Positions 1-8,142 of a stretch of DNA of 10,950 nt are shown here, piece after piece. The translations under genes were made by a program, and so were the position numbers. Below the pieces are notes generated by a model. The model searched no databases, was not told the origin of the DNA, and saw only the letters and a list, made by a program, of their open reading frames with translations. Numbering within the stretch: the first letter of the stretch is position 1; each line of letters opens with the position of its first letter. Source of the stretch: Gammaproteobacteria bacterium (GTDB lineage Bacteria > Pseudomonadota > Gammaproteobacteria > UBA9214); contig JAOULY010000038.1 of NCBI GenBank assembly GCA_029881775.1, positions 1 to 10,950 of the forward strand, in the 5' to 3' direction.

Positions 1-1278
1 TTTGCGTGTCTTGCTGGATAAGGCGTTGGCAAGCCACGCGGAGAACCCGTAAGACAGGGTCGTTGCCAGCGCGCAGCCAAGCGCGCCATAGCCGGGTATC
101 AGCAGGTAGTTAAGAAAAATATTCAGCGCAGCGCCTGCAGCGGTGCAGTAAAGGCGATACCTGGCCAGGCCTTCATTGGCCACCCACGGTGATGTCGCGA
201 CACCGAGGAACACGAACAGGGCGGCCCAGATGTGGATGGCCAGGACCGGGCCGGCGCCTGAATATTCCGCGCCGAACAGGAGAGTGATCAATGGCGTGGA
301 AAAAATTGTCATTGGGATGGCCACCAGGTAGGCGATGCCGGCCAGGCCGATGAACAGCCTTTTCTGTATCAGGTAATAATCATCCAGTGAGGTGGACTTT
401 GCGCGCGTCACGGCCGGCATCAAGGTGCTGACGATAATCGTCGGGATGATGTACCACGCCTCCGAGAGCCTCAGGGCGGCCGAATACAGGCCGACCTCGG
501 CCGTACCTGCCAGTTTGCCGAGCATGACCTGGTCGATACGCATGTAAAGCATGATGGCGAGGCCCGATAACAGGTATGGCCAGCTTTCCGCGAGCAGCTG
601 CTTCGCGCGTGCGGCACTGGCGCGCAGCTGGCTGAACGGATTGCCGACCGCCCGGAAGGTGACAAGCATGCCAATTGAGGCAATCACGATTTCTGCCAGT
701 GCGGCCCATGCGAAGGCCAGCAGGCCGGCGCCGGTGAGAATCAGTGCGACTTTAACGAGCGACAGCAGCAGGAACGCGGAGCTCTTCGCGAAGACGGTGT
801 ATTTCGACTGCACCCGGGACTGGAACCACAGGTCTGCTGTATCGGTTGCCTGGAAGATCATGCCGGCGGCAATGATGCTGACCATGGTCTGGGTAAGCGT
901 ATCGTCCGGTTCAATCAGGCGTATGCAGATCAGCGTTAGTCCCATCGCCACGGCGCCGCCGGTCAGCTTGGCAATAAACGTGGAGCCGAGGATCTCGTCT
1001 TTAAGATCCGGATGCCTGACCAGGTCGCGGACGACTATTTTATCGAGGCCAAGCGTGGCAACGGCGCTGAACAATGAGACGAAGGCAATGGCATAACTCA
1101 GCTGGCCGAACGCCTGCACACCCAGGTAGCGGGCGATCCAGATGCCGATGGTGACACCGATAACCAGGCGCAGCGACTTGTCGAGCATAAGCCAGGCGGC
1201 ATTCGCAGTCTGCTGCTGGCTGTTTTCGCTGCGCGTCAGCCAGAATTTCGGTTGCAAGGATAATCCAAGAATATTCAT
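1..1278 (-). CDS. Flippase of the polysaccharide transporter (Wzx/MATE-like) family, 3' end cut by window edge
   Basis: The minus frame is open from an ATG at 1278 to the window edge, giving 426 residues with no stop. The protein is almost wholly hydrophobic segments separated by short charged loops, as in the 12-14-span flippases that move undecaprenyl-linked sugars across the inner membrane. Family-like motifs are YLGVQAFGQLSY (about residues 51-62), LGLDKIVVRDL (76-86) and MRIDQVMLGKLAG (from 246). Most of the protein is present, since family members are usually 400-500 residues. It follows the glycosyltransferase gene by 69 bases on the same strand and is probably co-transcribed. The start has no good Shine-Dalgarno site, but no other ATG, GTG or TTG lies between it and the upstream stop, which is in the same frame. 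The substrate cannot be read from sequence; an O-antigen or pilin glycan carrier is inferred from context. Confidence 0.88.
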   Translation of the reverse strand, partial: MNILGLSLQPKFWLTRSENSQQQTANAAWLMLDKSLRLVIGVTIGIWIARYLGVQAFGQLSYAIAFVSLFSAVATLGLDKIVVRDLVRHPDLKDEILGSTFIAKLTGGAVAMGLTLICIRLIEPDDTLTQTMVSIIAAGMIFQATDTADLWFQSRVQSKYTVFAKSSAFLLLSLVKVALILTGAGLLAFAWAALAEIVIASIGMLVTFRAVGNPFSQLRASAARAKQLLAESWPYLLSGLAIMLYMRIDQVMLGKLAGTAEVGLYSAALRLSEAWYIIPTIIVSTLMPAVTRAKSTSLDDYYLIQKRLFIGLAGIAYLVAIPMTIFSTPLITLLFGAEYSGAGPVLAIHIWAALFVFLGVATSPWVANEGLARYRLYCTAAGAALNIFLNYLLIPGYGALGCALATTLSYGFSAWLANALSSKTRK

Positions 1279-1347
1279 GTCCGGATAATTGGCGTGCGTC
1301 TGCTTCCCTGGATGGCGGTGAATGCTGTTATCAGGTATGACACGTGG

Positions 1348-2238
1348 TTATTTGCGTGCTGTGCGCCGCCGCGTTTCATGGATGTCCTTGTAATGCAATG
1401 CGGAGATCTGTTCAGAGACGATGCCGATCAGGAATGTCAGTAGTGACGACAGGAACAGGATGGCGCTCATGTTCGTCAGGCGACCCCAGGACATATAGGT
1501 GTAACCATAATACGAAAGTCCGGCCAGCAGCAGTGCCGCACTGATGGGCAGGAAGAAGCGCATGGGTGAAAACAGTGCGCCGATTTTCAGGATGATGATC
1601 AGGAAACGGAATCCATCGTGAAACAGCCGGATATGACTCTTGCGATCGCCGCTGCGCTGCCGGGCCTGGATGGGCATGTAGCCGACCGGCAGTCCGGACC
1701 TGAAGAATGCCATGGTGCTGGTGGTCGGATAGGAAAACTTGTTCGGCAGCAGGTAAAGGAATTTCTTGAAATGACGTGCGCGCGCGGCGCGGAATCCCGA
1801 GGTCAGGTCTTCTACCGGGTAACCGGTCATCCAGGAAGCAAGCCGGTTGTACGCGGTGTTTCCTATGCGGCGAACCAGTGAGGCATGGGTATCGAGATGA
1901 CGGGCGCCGACGGCCATGTCATAGCCGCTATTGACCATGTCCACCAGGCCCCTGATGTCTTCCGGCCGGTGCTGGCCATCGGCATCCATGAAGACGAGTA
2001 TCGCGCCCTGCGCATTGCGGGCGCCGGTTTTTATGGCAGCGCCGTTACCCATGGAATAGACATGGCTGATGACGGCGACCGAATTCTGTTTGCAGATATC
2101 CACCGTGTTATCGGTCGAGCCATCGTCGATGACGATGATTTCCTCGTCGGGAAATTCACTGCGCAGTTCGGGCAGCAGGACTTGCAGGCTCTCGGCTTCG
2201 TTCTTCGCCGGCAAAATAATACTGATTTCACAGGTCAT
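1348..2238 (-). CDS. GtrB/DPM-like family 2 glycosyltransferase with two C-terminal membrane spans
   Basis: This 296-residue protein has a GT-A fold N-terminal domain. It shows the nucleotide-sugar motif DDGSTDNT (38-45), the metal-binding DADGQ (85-89) and DLTSGFR (144-150), a motif position typical of enzymes that charge polyprenyl phosphate with one sugar (GtrB, ArnC, dolichyl-phosphate mannose synthase). Two hydrophobic segments follow, about 226-248 and 257-277, matching the two-span anchor of GtrB-type enzymes. The expected product is undecaprenyl-phosphate-hexose on the cytoplasmic face of the inner membrane; the sugar is unknown. Its ATG overlaps the stop of the preceding membrane-TPR gene (ATGA, 2235-2238), so the two are translationally coupled. 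AGGAA lies 10 bases before the ATG. The coupling suggests that it supplies the donor for the preceding GT-C-like protein. Annotators may call it a dolichyl-phosphate mannose synthase-related protein. Confidence 0.9.
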   Translation of the reverse strand: MTCEISIILPAKNEAESLQVLLPELRSEFPDEEIIVIDDGSTDNTVDICKQNSVAVISHVYSMGNGAAIKTGARNAQGAILVFMDADGQHRPEDIRGLVDMVNSGYDMAVGARHLDTHASLVRRIGNTAYNRLASWMTGYPVEDLTSGFRAARARHFKKFLYLLPNKFSYPTTSTMAFFRSGLPVGYMPIQARQRSGDRKSHIRLFHDGFRFLIIILKIGALFSPMRFFLPISAALLLAGLSYYGYTYMSWGRLTNMSAILFLSSLLTFLIGIVSEQISALHYKDIHETRRRTARK

Positions 2239-4190
2239 GGTGTGCGGGTTCCTGCTGCTGCGTTAAGGGATTGACCGGCTTGTTCGCGGCCAGCTTTTAT
2301 ATCTGCCTGCAGCGCGCTGTAATCGACGGCGCTGCTGCCATACGGGCTGAGGGCGATGAACTCTTCCAGTCGTTGCTCCGCCTCGTCAAACCTGCCCATG
2401 ACCATAAGCAAATTGATCAGGTTTTTCCAGAGCAGCGGCTTGTCCGGTGTGCGTTCGACCGCACGCTCGAATAACGCCAGCCCCTTGTCAAAATTGCCCA
2501 GCTTGTTGATGGTGTAATAACCGTAAATCGGCAGTATGCGCGAATCCCCTTTTTTCAGTGCGGCAAGGAAAATCCGCTCCGCGGTCTCTACGGGGATATG
2601 GCAGGTTTCCCCGAGACATTCGGCGAGCATTTCGAGGCTGGCGGTATCGGATGCCGAGACCGGGTGGTTGCTGAGGCGTGTGATGATTTCCTCGTACAGG
2701 GACGGATCGACCGGTTTGTCGGTGAGGAAGCCGAATTTGACCAGCGTGATGGCCGGCATGATGCCGGTACTGTCCAGTTGGTGGGCGCGTGCCAGGTAAG
2801 TCTGTGCCTCATCCTCGTATTCGGCGTGTCCCTGCAGGACCAGTCGTGCATGGATGCGCCCGGCGACGAAAACGGCGCGGGCCGAGTCCGGGTGATGGCG
2901 TGCTTCATACACGGCGTGGTTGATGTTATCCGACCATTGCGTGCTGCGCAGCCAGGTGGTCGAGGCGAACATCGCCAGCAACAGCAGTGGTGCGCCGACA
3001 TGTATCAGTGGTGACAGGCGTTTCACCGGCAGGCTGGTGACCAGGCCCGCCAGCGCAAGGATAATGCCGAATACCGGCAGGTAATTCCTGTGTTCGTGCA
3101 CCAGTTCCAGTGGCAGCAGCGTCGACTCGAGTGCATGGCCGGCGAAGAACCAGAGAATGCCGAGACTGACCAGCGGCCGTTTGCGTATCAGCAGGATCGC
3201 GGTGAGCAGCAGGCCGCCGAGCGCCAGCAGCGAGTACAAGGTCGAGGATGGCTCATACAGACCTTTCGATATCACGAAATCGTCGTGATACAAACCGAGC
3301 GCCTGCACCGATGGCAGCAGTGCCATTTTCAGGTAGAACACCAGCGCCCGTGCTTCGGTCAGCAGGCGCTCCGTCATGCTGAATTCACGCCCGCTGAAAT
3401 TGGCAAAGCGGTCGAGGTTACCGGCCAGGTAAAGCGTGCCGGCAAGCAACGGCAGCAGTACGCACAGGCTGATAAAGACGGTTACCTGCCGGTCCAGACG
3501 TCCGTTACCGGCACTGAAGCGGAACAAGGTCAGTTCCAGTACCAGTATATATAACGGTAGCAGGATGCCGGTCTCCTTGCTGAACACGGCGAGTGCGCCA
3601 AACAGGAAGAAACCGCTCAGCATGTACGCCAGGCCGTGCCGGCCGTTCAGTCTGTTAAGACGGCCGGCCATATACAGGCACAGGCCAATCACCATGAACA
3701 GGCTCGACAGGCTGGTCATGCGTTGCACGATATACAGTACGGAGGTCAGGTTGAGCGGGTGTACCAGCCAGATACCGGCCACCACCACCGGCAACCAGTG
3801 GATCATGGCCTGCGACAGTTCGGCGGTGCGCCCAAGGCGGCAGGCGGCGACTATCTGCCGGGTCAGCAGGAACAGGCCAGCCCCGGTCAGCAGGTGGATG
3901 ATCAGGTTAACAAGTTTGTGTGAGAATGGTGAAATGCCAAAATAGTAGCGGTTCAGGGCAAAGCTGGCCATGCTGATCGGGCGTCGCAGTTCACCGGATT
4001 TCATCGACAGTGCTGCACGTGCGATCTGTTCGGTATCCAGCGAATCGATATTCAGCGCCGGGTTGTCCAGCAGGTTGGACATGTCGTCAAACATGTAATC
4101 GCCGGACAGGCCGGGCAAATACACCAGTAGTGCCAGCAGGGCGCACAGCAGAAAAGCGATAAACGGTTTGTGATTGCGTAAGCTGGTCAT
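2235..4190 (-). CDS. TMTC-like GT-C family membrane protein with C-terminal TPR repeats, putative protein glycosyltransferase
   Basis: This 651-residue protein has about ten hydrophobic spans in residues 8-412 and a soluble C-terminal half. The first span is followed by GDYMFDD (30-36), an acidic first-loop motif as in GT-C enzymes. Next come RPISMASFALN (70-80), PFSHKLVNLIIH (88-99), an HP...QR stretch (144-157), SKETG (204-208) and ELVHEHRNYLP (362-372). These resemble conserved stretches of the eukaryotic TMTC1-4 O-mannosyltransferases and of bacterial multi-span TPR proteins. Helical repeats with TPR-like spacing lie near 434-471 and 552-618, the clearest two at about 552-585 and 586-618. 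The role is inferred: transfer of a sugar from polyprenyl phosphate to a periplasmic protein. It lies behind pilA after a terminator and overlaps the GtrB/DPM-like gene by 4 bases. Its own Shine-Dalgarno is weak. It could instead be a structural TPR membrane protein with no catalytic role. Confidence 0.8.
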   Translation of the reverse strand: MTSLRNHKPFIAFLLCALLALLVYLPGLSGDYMFDDMSNLLDNPALNIDSLDTEQIARAALSMKSGELRRPISMASFALNRYYFGISPFSHKLVNLIIHLLTGAGLFLLTRQIVAACRLGRTAELSQAMIHWLPVVVAGIWLVHPLNLTSVLYIVQRMTSLSSLFMVIGLCLYMAGRLNRLNGRHGLAYMLSGFFLFGALAVFSKETGILLPLYILVLELTLFRFSAGNGRLDRQVTVFISLCVLLPLLAGTLYLAGNLDRFANFSGREFSMTERLLTEARALVFYLKMALLPSVQALGLYHDDFVISKGLYEPSSTLYSLLALGGLLLTAILLIRKRPLVSLGILWFFAGHALESTLLPLELVHEHRNYLPVFGIILALAGLVTSLPVKRLSPLIHVGAPLLLLAMFASTTWLRSTQWSDNINHAVYEARHHPDSARAVFVAGRIHARLVLQGHAEYEDEAQTYLARAHQLDSTGIMPAITLVKFGFLTDKPVDPSLYEEIITRLSNHPVSASDTASLEMLAECLGETCHIPVETAERIFLAALKKGDSRILPIYGYYTINKLGNFDKGLALFERAVERTPDKPLLWKNLINLLMVMGRFDEAEQRLEEFIALSPYGSSAVDYSALQADIKAGREQAGQSLNAAAGTRTP

Positions 4191-4343
4191 GTCAGGCGGG
4201 ATCCGCTAAGCCAACAACAGCCTGTATCGGCAGGAACAGGGAAATTAACACATCGGGCGTGCGAGTACCCGCGGTGGATGCGGGCGGCACAAAAAGAAAC
4301 GCCCCGCAATGCGGGGCGTTTCCTGTTAGCCAGGTAAGCTGGC
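4191..4343. other. Intergenic gap between pilA and the TMTC-like gene
   Basis: These 153 bases hold the pilA terminator (4291-4322) and a weaker stem of CCCGC (4268-4272) with GCGGG (4280-4284). The remaining stretch, 4191-4260, would have to carry any promoter for the TMTC-like gene. GATACA preceded by TG on the minus strand is a poor extended -10 candidate, and I do not call it. Expression of the downstream genes may therefore depend on terminator read-through or on a promoter I cannot recognise. Confidence 0.6.
4291..4322 (-). terminator. Rho-independent terminator of pilA
   Basis: A perfect 12-bp inverted repeat (4296-4307 with 4311-4322) with a 3-base loop encloses a GC-rich core. On the minus strand it is followed directly by five Ts (4291-4295). 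It begins 21 bases after the pilin stop codon. This is a strong intrinsic terminator and implies that pilA is mainly made as a monocistronic, highly expressed message. The downstream glycosylation-like genes would then be expressed at a lower level. Confidence 0.92.
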
Positions 4344-4778
4344 TTAACGACAGTTGGCTGGACGATACTTGTCCAGAACGTTGCCGCCCGTGCAGTCCCA
4401 GGTTACGGAACCCGGATTGGCAGTGCCCGGAATCATCGTAATGGTGTTGTTGGCCTGTGACGGGTTACCGCCTACTCTTGCATTGTAGGTGATGGTAATA
4501 ATGCCGCTAGCCACGCCAACAGAAGATACGTACGTGCCCTGGATACTGCGTGCATTGACCGGCAGGCCGTACATGGACATCGTTAATGGCATGGTGCCGA
4601 GCGAGTCATAGACCTCGGAGACGGCCAGTTTGGCGGCGCCTGCCAGGTTCATACCCTCAGAGACCTTGGAACGAACGGTGTAGTCCTGATAGGCCGGGAT
4701 CGCGATGGCGGCCAGGATGCCGATAATGGCGATCACGATCATCAGTTCGATCAGTGTAAAACCTTTTTGCTGTTTCAT
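4344..4778 (-). CDS. pilA: Type IVa major pilin precursor
   Basis: This 144-residue prepilin has a short 6-residue leader ending in Gly6. Prepilin peptidase should cut between G6 and F7, giving mature FTLIELMIVIAIIGILAAIA, with Glu5 of the mature protein at residue 11. The hydrophobic N-terminal helix, about 7-34, serves as membrane anchor and filament core. A C-terminal disulfide loop is expected between C129 and C143, with the chain ending one residue later. Mature length, about 138, is ordinary for type IVa pilins. The C-terminus is Asn-Cys-Arg, so it lacks the terminal Ser glycosylated by TfpO in some Pseudomonas strains; several internal Ser/Thr remain possible acceptors. A strong ribosome site supports the start. 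PilS/PilR genes lie upstream and a terminator lies just downstream. The symbol assumes that it is the major pilin rather than a minor one, which the PilSR neighbourhood supports. Confidence 0.93.
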   Translation of the reverse strand: MKQQKGFTLIELMIVIAIIGILAAIAIPAYQDYTVRSKVSEGMNLAGAAKLAVSEVYDSLGTMPLTMSMYGLPVNARSIQGTYVSSVGVASGIITITYNARVGGNPSQANNTITMIPGTANPGSVTWDCTGGNVLDKYRPANCR

Positions 4779-4784
4779 GATTCA

Positions 4785-4789
4785 TCCTC
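4785..4789 (-). promoter_or_regulatory. Shine-Dalgarno site of pilA
   Basis: GAGGA on the minus strand lies 6 bases before the pilA ATG at 4778. It is the best-matched ribosome site among the minus-strand genes here, fitting a highly translated pilin, and it fixes the start. Confidence 0.85.
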
Positions 4790-4822
4790 AATTGTTACAA
4801 GCAGTGGTGATTTGTGTGGTCG

Positions 4823-4883
4823 CCCGACACCGGGTTACCTGACAGCCTTGGTATCGGTCAACAGCCCGGAATCTTTGGCTGTT
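4823..4883 (-). promoter_or_regulatory. Structured 5' leader of pilA mRNA
   Basis: If transcription starts about 12 bases past the -12 element (near 4881), the message begins inside a perfect 7-bp inverted repeat, AACAGCC (4860-4866) with GGCTGTT (4877-4883), with a 10-base loop. A second hairpin, cccg (4823-4826) with cggg (4831-4834), has a 4-base loop. A 5'-terminal stem can protect an mRNA from decay, as known for ompA. That role here is inference, and the exact start site is unknown. Confidence 0.4.
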
Positions 4884-4891
4884 TAATTACA

Positions 4892-4907
4892 TTCATTTTG
4901 CGTGCCA
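4892..4907 (-). promoter_or_regulatory. Candidate sigma-54 (RpoN) promoter of pilA
   Basis: On the minus strand the -24 element TGGCACG (4901-4907) is a perfect match to the RpoN consensus. At the correct spacing the -12 element reads ATGAA (4892-4896) where TTGCA is expected, so the key GC is GA. The position, 114-129 bases upstream of the pilA start, and the neighbouring PilR (a sigma-54 activator) support the call. The degenerate -12 element keeps it a candidate. Confidence 0.55.
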
Positions 4908-4940
4908 ACTATTTGTCACTTGATGCGTGCGCCAGTCACT

Positions 4941-4965
4941 GGTAACTAGTGTCTGGGTTAACTAG
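4941..4965. repeat. Direct repeat GGTAACTAG / GTTAACTAG upstream of pilA
   Basis: Two 9-base copies differing at one position start at 4941 and 4957, 16 bases apart. They lie about 34-58 bases upstream of the -24 element. This is a plausible activator-binding pair, but no known consensus was matched. It could also be chance in an AT-richer stretch. Confidence 0.4.
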
Positions 4966-5081
4966 CTAATAAACAACAGAAATAATGTGAATGATTGTGT
5001 CTGAGCAGTCCCGCAGCCAGCAAGAATTTGTTGCTCCAAATGGGTTTGAGGGCACGAATTATGAGAACTGGCGCACATTCA

Positions 5082-5136
5082 GGGTCACAATGTGACGTGC
5101 TGCGTCACTTTCAACCGTGACGTGACCCGCGGTGAC
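5082..5136. repeat. Cluster of six GTGAC/GTCAC motifs, nested inverted repeats
   Basis: GTCAC at 5084 and 5104, and GTGAC at 5092, 5117, 5122 and 5132, fall within 53 bases. They form several inverted repeats: gtcaca-a-tgtgac (5084-5096), gtgacg-N5-cgtcac (5092-5108), cgtcac-N8-gtgacg (5103-5122), and an outer pair gggtcac (5082-5088) with gtgaccc (5122-5128). Two further GTCACT copies lie at 4915 and 4935. The cluster is about 180-230 bases upstream of the candidate promoter, at enhancer distance for a sigma-54 activator. Binding by PilR is inference. The cluster could also act as an RNA hairpin at the pilR 3' end. Confidence 0.6.
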
Positions 5137-5144
5137 AGGTCGAT

Positions 5145-6485
<1,341 letters not shown>

Positions 6486-6492
6486 GCGGGTG

Positions 6493-8130
6493 TCAGGCCA
6501 GTGCCGTCACGGGTAAATGTCGCGCGGACGGGAAGGTGATGCGGAAACAGCTGCCCTGGCCGGGGTTCTGAATATACTCGAGACGCATGTTATTACTTTC
6601 GCAAATGTCCCGCGCGATATACAGGCCAAGGCCGGTGCCGCTGGTGCGCGTTGTGAAAAATGGTTCAAAGATCTTGTCTGCCATATCTGCCGGTATGCCG
6701 GGGCCGTTGTCAATGATATCAAGTGTCGGTGCATCAATGTGCGTCGACAGGCCCGTTGCCAGCATAAGTTTAACATTTTCATCCGGCTTGCCATGCTGCA
6801 CTGCGTTCTGGCAGAGATTCCACACAACCTGGTGCAGCAGTCCCGGGTCGATGCGAATTTCAGCGTGCTTGTCTGTCATTGAACAGGTGATTTCCTCCCG
6901 GTTGCAGGTGCCGCTCTGGACGAATTCATCGACGAATTTGTCCAGCCAGTCCGCCAGCCGGATGGTTTGCGGAATCGAGCGCTCCGGGCGTGACAGTTGC
7001 AGGATATTTTCAACAATTGCATTCACGCGCCTGGTGTTGTCGTGGATGATGGTCATCAGGCGCTGATCCGCGTCTGCCAGTGTGTTTTCCTCGTTCAGCA
7101 GCTGGGCAGCGTGACTGATGGCGCCCAGCGGGTTCCTGATTTCATGGGCTATGCTCGCGGTCAGTCTGCCCAGTGAGGCCAGCTTGATCTGCTGGGTCTG
7201 GCGAATAATCGTTGCCGTGTCCTCGATAAAGATAAGCGCGCCGGATGCGTCTGCCGAGCCCAGCCGGGTGAAGTGTGGCAGTACGCTGTCCGAATCGCCG
7301 CCCTGGAACAGCAGGGTTGGTTCGTTATCCGGTGAGTCTTTCCAGTCAAGCAGCTGGCGATAGAGTGGTTCAGACAGTGACTCCAGTGATTGTCCGTCAA
7401 ACGTATCCCTGGCATGCAGTAATTTGCGTGCCGTGTCGTTAATCAGGCGGATATTGTCATCGTGGTCCGTGACGATAATGCCGGCCTGCAGGCGCTGGAC
7501 AATATGGGCATTTAACTTGGCAAGGTTGGCGACGTCGATACCGCGGCTGTATGCAAGCGCCTCGCTTTCACGGATGCGCTGTACCAGTAGCGCCGTCACG
7601 GCGGCAGTAACGAAGAATGTCAGGCCAAGCAGGCCGGCCTGGGTAAAGTCGCTGCCGGCGGCGATCTGTGTCAGCCAGTTGCTGTAAAAATGCTCACCGA
7701 TGACGGCAAGGGTGGCGCAGGCGGCGAATGCAAAGGCTATGTGGCTGCTCAGCAGGATGCTGCCGGTTGCAACCGCGATTATCAGCAGGATGCCGAGGCC
7801 GCTGGACGGTCCGCCGCTGGCAAACATGAGCAACGTGATGGCACCGATATCGACCAGCACCTGTGTGATTGCCTGGAATTCATAACCGGGCACACGCAGC
7901 CGTGTGCTGAAGCCGGCCAGGACGCTGAATGCCAGGTAGGCAAGTACCGTGTAGCCATATACCACCGGGTAAGAGAGCCCCAGGGAGGTTTCGTCGCGCA
8001 GGCCGAAAAACAGGATTGCCAGCAGGCTGGCGAGAATGACCCGGTAAAAGGTCAGCAGGCGCAGCGGATTCCAGGTGCGTGCATCCTGTGATGCCTGTGT
8101 GATGCTGCTGTCTGTGTTGTGTGACTGCAT
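6493..8130 (-). CDS. pilS: PilS, membrane sensor histidine kinase
   Basis: This 545-residue kinase has about six hydrophobic spans in residues 24-184, matching the six-span sensor of PilS, then a PAS-like domain (about 205-305) and no evident HAMP. The dimerisation/phosphoacceptor domain carries the H-box SIAHEIRNPLGAI (326-338, H329). The ATPase domain carries the N-box around N442, the G1 box DNGPGIP (474-480), FEPFFTTR (488-495) and the G2 box GTGLGLYI (498-505). All catalytic residues are present. In Pseudomonas aeruginosa PilS monitors pilin in the inner membrane and controls PilR, so that pilA is repressed when pilin is abundant; the same loop is expected here. It starts 12 bases after the PP0621-like gene and ends 7 bases before pilR. 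The length is close to that of Pseudomonas PilS. Confidence 0.95.
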   Translation of the reverse strand: MQSHNTDSSITQASQDARTWNPLRLLTFYRVILASLLAILFFGLRDETSLGLSYPVVYGYTVLAYLAFSVLAGFSTRLRVPGYEFQAITQVLVDIGAITLLMFASGGPSSGLGILLIIAVATGSILLSSHIAFAFAACATLAVIGEHFYSNWLTQIAAGSDFTQAGLLGLTFFVTAAVTALLVQRIRESEALAYSRGIDVANLAKLNAHIVQRLQAGIIVTDHDDNIRLINDTARKLLHARDTFDGQSLESLSEPLYRQLLDWKDSPDNEPTLLFQGGDSDSVLPHFTRLGSADASGALIFIEDTATIIRQTQQIKLASLGRLTASIAHEIRNPLGAISHAAQLLNEENTLADADQRLMTIIHDNTRRVNAIVENILQLSRPERSIPQTIRLADWLDKFVDEFVQSGTCNREEITCSMTDKHAEIRIDPGLLHQVVWNLCQNAVQHGKPDENVKLMLATGLSTHIDAPTLDIIDNGPGIPADMADKIFEPFFTTRTSGTGLGLYIARDICESNNMRLEYIQNPGQGSCFRITFPSARHLPVTALA

Positions 8131-8142
8131 GCTGTTAACCGT

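Larger units (their letters stand above)
4779..5144. other. 366-bp intergenic regulatory region between pilR and pilA
   Basis: No gene is supported here. Reading toward pilA, it holds a cluster of GTGAC/GTCAC motifs (5084-5136) just after the pilR stop, then an AT-richer stretch (about 4964-4995) and a direct repeat GGTAACTAG/GTTAACTAG. After these come two more GTCACT motifs, a sigma-54-like element (4892-4907), and a leader of about 100 bases with hairpins and a ribosome site. This is what a PilR-controlled, enhancer-driven pilA promoter should look like. No T-rich terminator was seen for pilR. Confidence 0.75.

Noticed and set aside
551..1096. 181-residue plus-strand frame
   Set aside because: Lies wholly within the flippase gene on the other strand; Ser/Ala/Arg-rich with no domain.
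5019..5035. IHF site or palindrome near AGCAA...TTGCT
   Set aside because: Only a 5-bp inverted repeat; the match to the IHF consensus fails at key positions.
5084..5108. CRP/Vfr-like site from TGTGA and TCACA halves
   Set aside because: The halves are in the wrong order with a 1-base gap (TCACA-A-TGTGA), or 9 bases apart in the right order (TGTGA-N9-TCAC); the CRP site needs TGTGA-N6-TCACA.
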